Below, piece by piece: positions 61,150 to 64,000 of a DNA stretch of 64,000 bases (position 1 is the stretch's first letter; each line of letters begins with the position of its first letter). Below the pieces are notes generated by a model. It was not told the DNA's origin. It made no database searches and saw only the letters and a list, made by a program, of their open reading frames with translations. The position numbers and the translations under genes were made by a program. Origin of the DNA: UBA5734 sp964528645 (GTDB taxonomy: Bacteria; Bacillota; Clostridia; Saccharofermentanales; UBA5734); the NCBI GenBank assembly GCA_964528645.1, contig CAZGSR010000002.1, forward strand, positions 1 through 64,000, in the 5' to 3' direction.

Positions 61150-61748
61150 CAGATGCACGATTCATTGGGGCGGAGTGGTAGCGCGTAGTCTGGAACCGGA
61201 TCGTGAACAGGCCCCACTGGCCGCAGGTCTGGCACTTTGGACGGAAAATTCCACTTTTGGGGTCGGGCTATCAAAACGGTACTAATCAAATGGGTCTCGA
61301 AGCCCCTGCAGCAGAGGCTTCTCCAGATCAAGCGAAGATCTTCCACTTTAGTGCTCCGACATAGCGACGGAAATTTCCGCCGCTATGTCGGAGCACTCAT
61401 TCGGAACATTTTCGACGAGGCGTTAACCTGCTGCGGCTGTAAGCTTCACAAAAGCATTCCAGATTTTCCCAATAAGTGGACCGACCCCAATTCGTGAACA
61501 TTCCGCGAAAAGTGCCACCCCTCGCGCCACCTCCGACCCCAATTCGTGAATATTCCGCGAAAAGTGCCACCCCTGGCCGCAGGTCTGGCACCTTGGACGG
61601 AACATTTCCTCCGAACGTGTCATGTTTCTCATAATCACCTGACAACAAACCATGTAACTGACATCCTCGGTTCCAGGACGGTCAATAATTGGAAATCAAG
61701 TTGCATTTTTCATTGCTTTTCACGGTAACATCATGGTAATAAGCAAAA
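61150..61748. repeat. Non-coding repeat element (family C copy 2)
   Basis: Shares about 400 bp with the element at 38.06-38.78 kb in the opposite orientation, including the palindrome at 61350-61396 (GTGCTCCGACATAGCGACGG with CTATGTCGGAGCAC) and modules 'CTGGCACTTTGGACGGAA' and 'ACCCCAATTCGTGAA', the latter present twice (61494 and 61537). The right end has TTTCACGGTAA and GGTAATAAGCAAAAG near 61718-61746. The left boundary is unclear. Confidence 0.75.
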
Positions 61749-61779
61749 GAACCAGCAAAGCACCAGCGTCAAGTTCCGC

Positions 61780-61808
61780 TTGACGCCTGATGGCTGAACT
61801 TCTATAAT
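61780..61808 (+). promoter_or_regulatory. Consensus promoter of rho
   Basis: TTGACG (61780-61785), 17-base spacer, TATAAT (61803-61808), giving a leader of about 185 bases before the rho ATG. Confidence 0.85.
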
Positions 61809-61997
61809 GACACCAATTCACGTCAGAAATTGAATCGGGATCTTCTTTGACCGATTTGCAGAACAGTTGGAATGATTTTATTTTCCTGTCTTTCTGAACG
61901 GCTGCTTGATTTTTCGACAGATTTCCCTACTCTCCCCATGATTTACCGGGCCAGCCGGTGCTTTCCGGTGCCCGAGTCTCACACCTGAGGTGGTTTA

Positions 61998-64000
<2,003 letters not shown>

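Overview
The window is a GC-rich chromosomal segment that looks like an anaerobic Bacillota (Clostridia-type) bacterium. Pointers are a large [FeFe]-hydrogenase fusion, a Spo0A C-terminal-domain protein, two HPr-like proteins, an LTA-synthase-type sulfatase, class I two-subunit fumarate hydratase, NAD-dependent DNA ligase, and families common in Clostridia (DUF3842, DUF1858, DUF5317, EIIC_2/PfoR). Starts are mostly ATG with strong GGAGG ribosome sites, plus a few TTG and GTG starts. This assignment is inference from gene content; no 16S gene is present.

The left third (1-21.4 kb) is accessory and repeat-rich. It holds two related export-type proteins, an AbrB-like regulator, a YdeI-like protein, AT-richer unknown genes, and a methyltransferase/pRiA4b-ORF3 pair with a decayed second copy 6 kb away. 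A complete D-threonate/D-erythronate-type catabolic operon follows (DeoR regulator, DUF1537 kinase, PdxA2 dehydrogenase, GntP permease). Next come a MoaE-like protein, a CPBP protease, a group II intron with a broken reverse transcriptase, and decayed AraC/GyrI, phytoene-desaturase-like and SpoIIE-phosphatase genes. A quinone-stress operon (MarR, pirin, WrbA) has two MhqR-like operators, and a 35-residue peptide carries a double-glycine leader. Two short palindromic repeat families are scattered here: an 89-bp element at gene 3' ends and a 68-bp hairpin element.

The middle (21-38 kb) is mainly housekeeping: arsenate reductase, EIIC_2, SMP exporter, phosphoesterase, ligA, an iron-uptake operon (feoA, a feoB with a His/Gly-rich insert, a DtxR-type regulator) with a palindromic operator, the HPr pair, Spo0A-like protein, HU, fumarase subunits, a K+ channel and an LTA-synthase-like enzyme.

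The right part (38-64 kb) has a roughly 0.7-kb non-coding repeat whose inverted second copy lies at 61 kb, the GltD-like/[FeFe]-hydrogenase fusion, an AI-2E-family permease, mntP, a HerA-like ATPase, rtcB, an amino-acid ABC transporter with a leader terminator, a decayed hicBA module beside tRNA-Thr, leuS, traX-like, mreB, and the start of rho, which has an exceptionally long N-terminal extension. No CRISPR array, rRNA or prophage was seen. The most unusual items are the repeat families, the orphan double-glycine peptide, the HPr pair with complementary missing phosphosites, and the hicB that seems to start at ATA.
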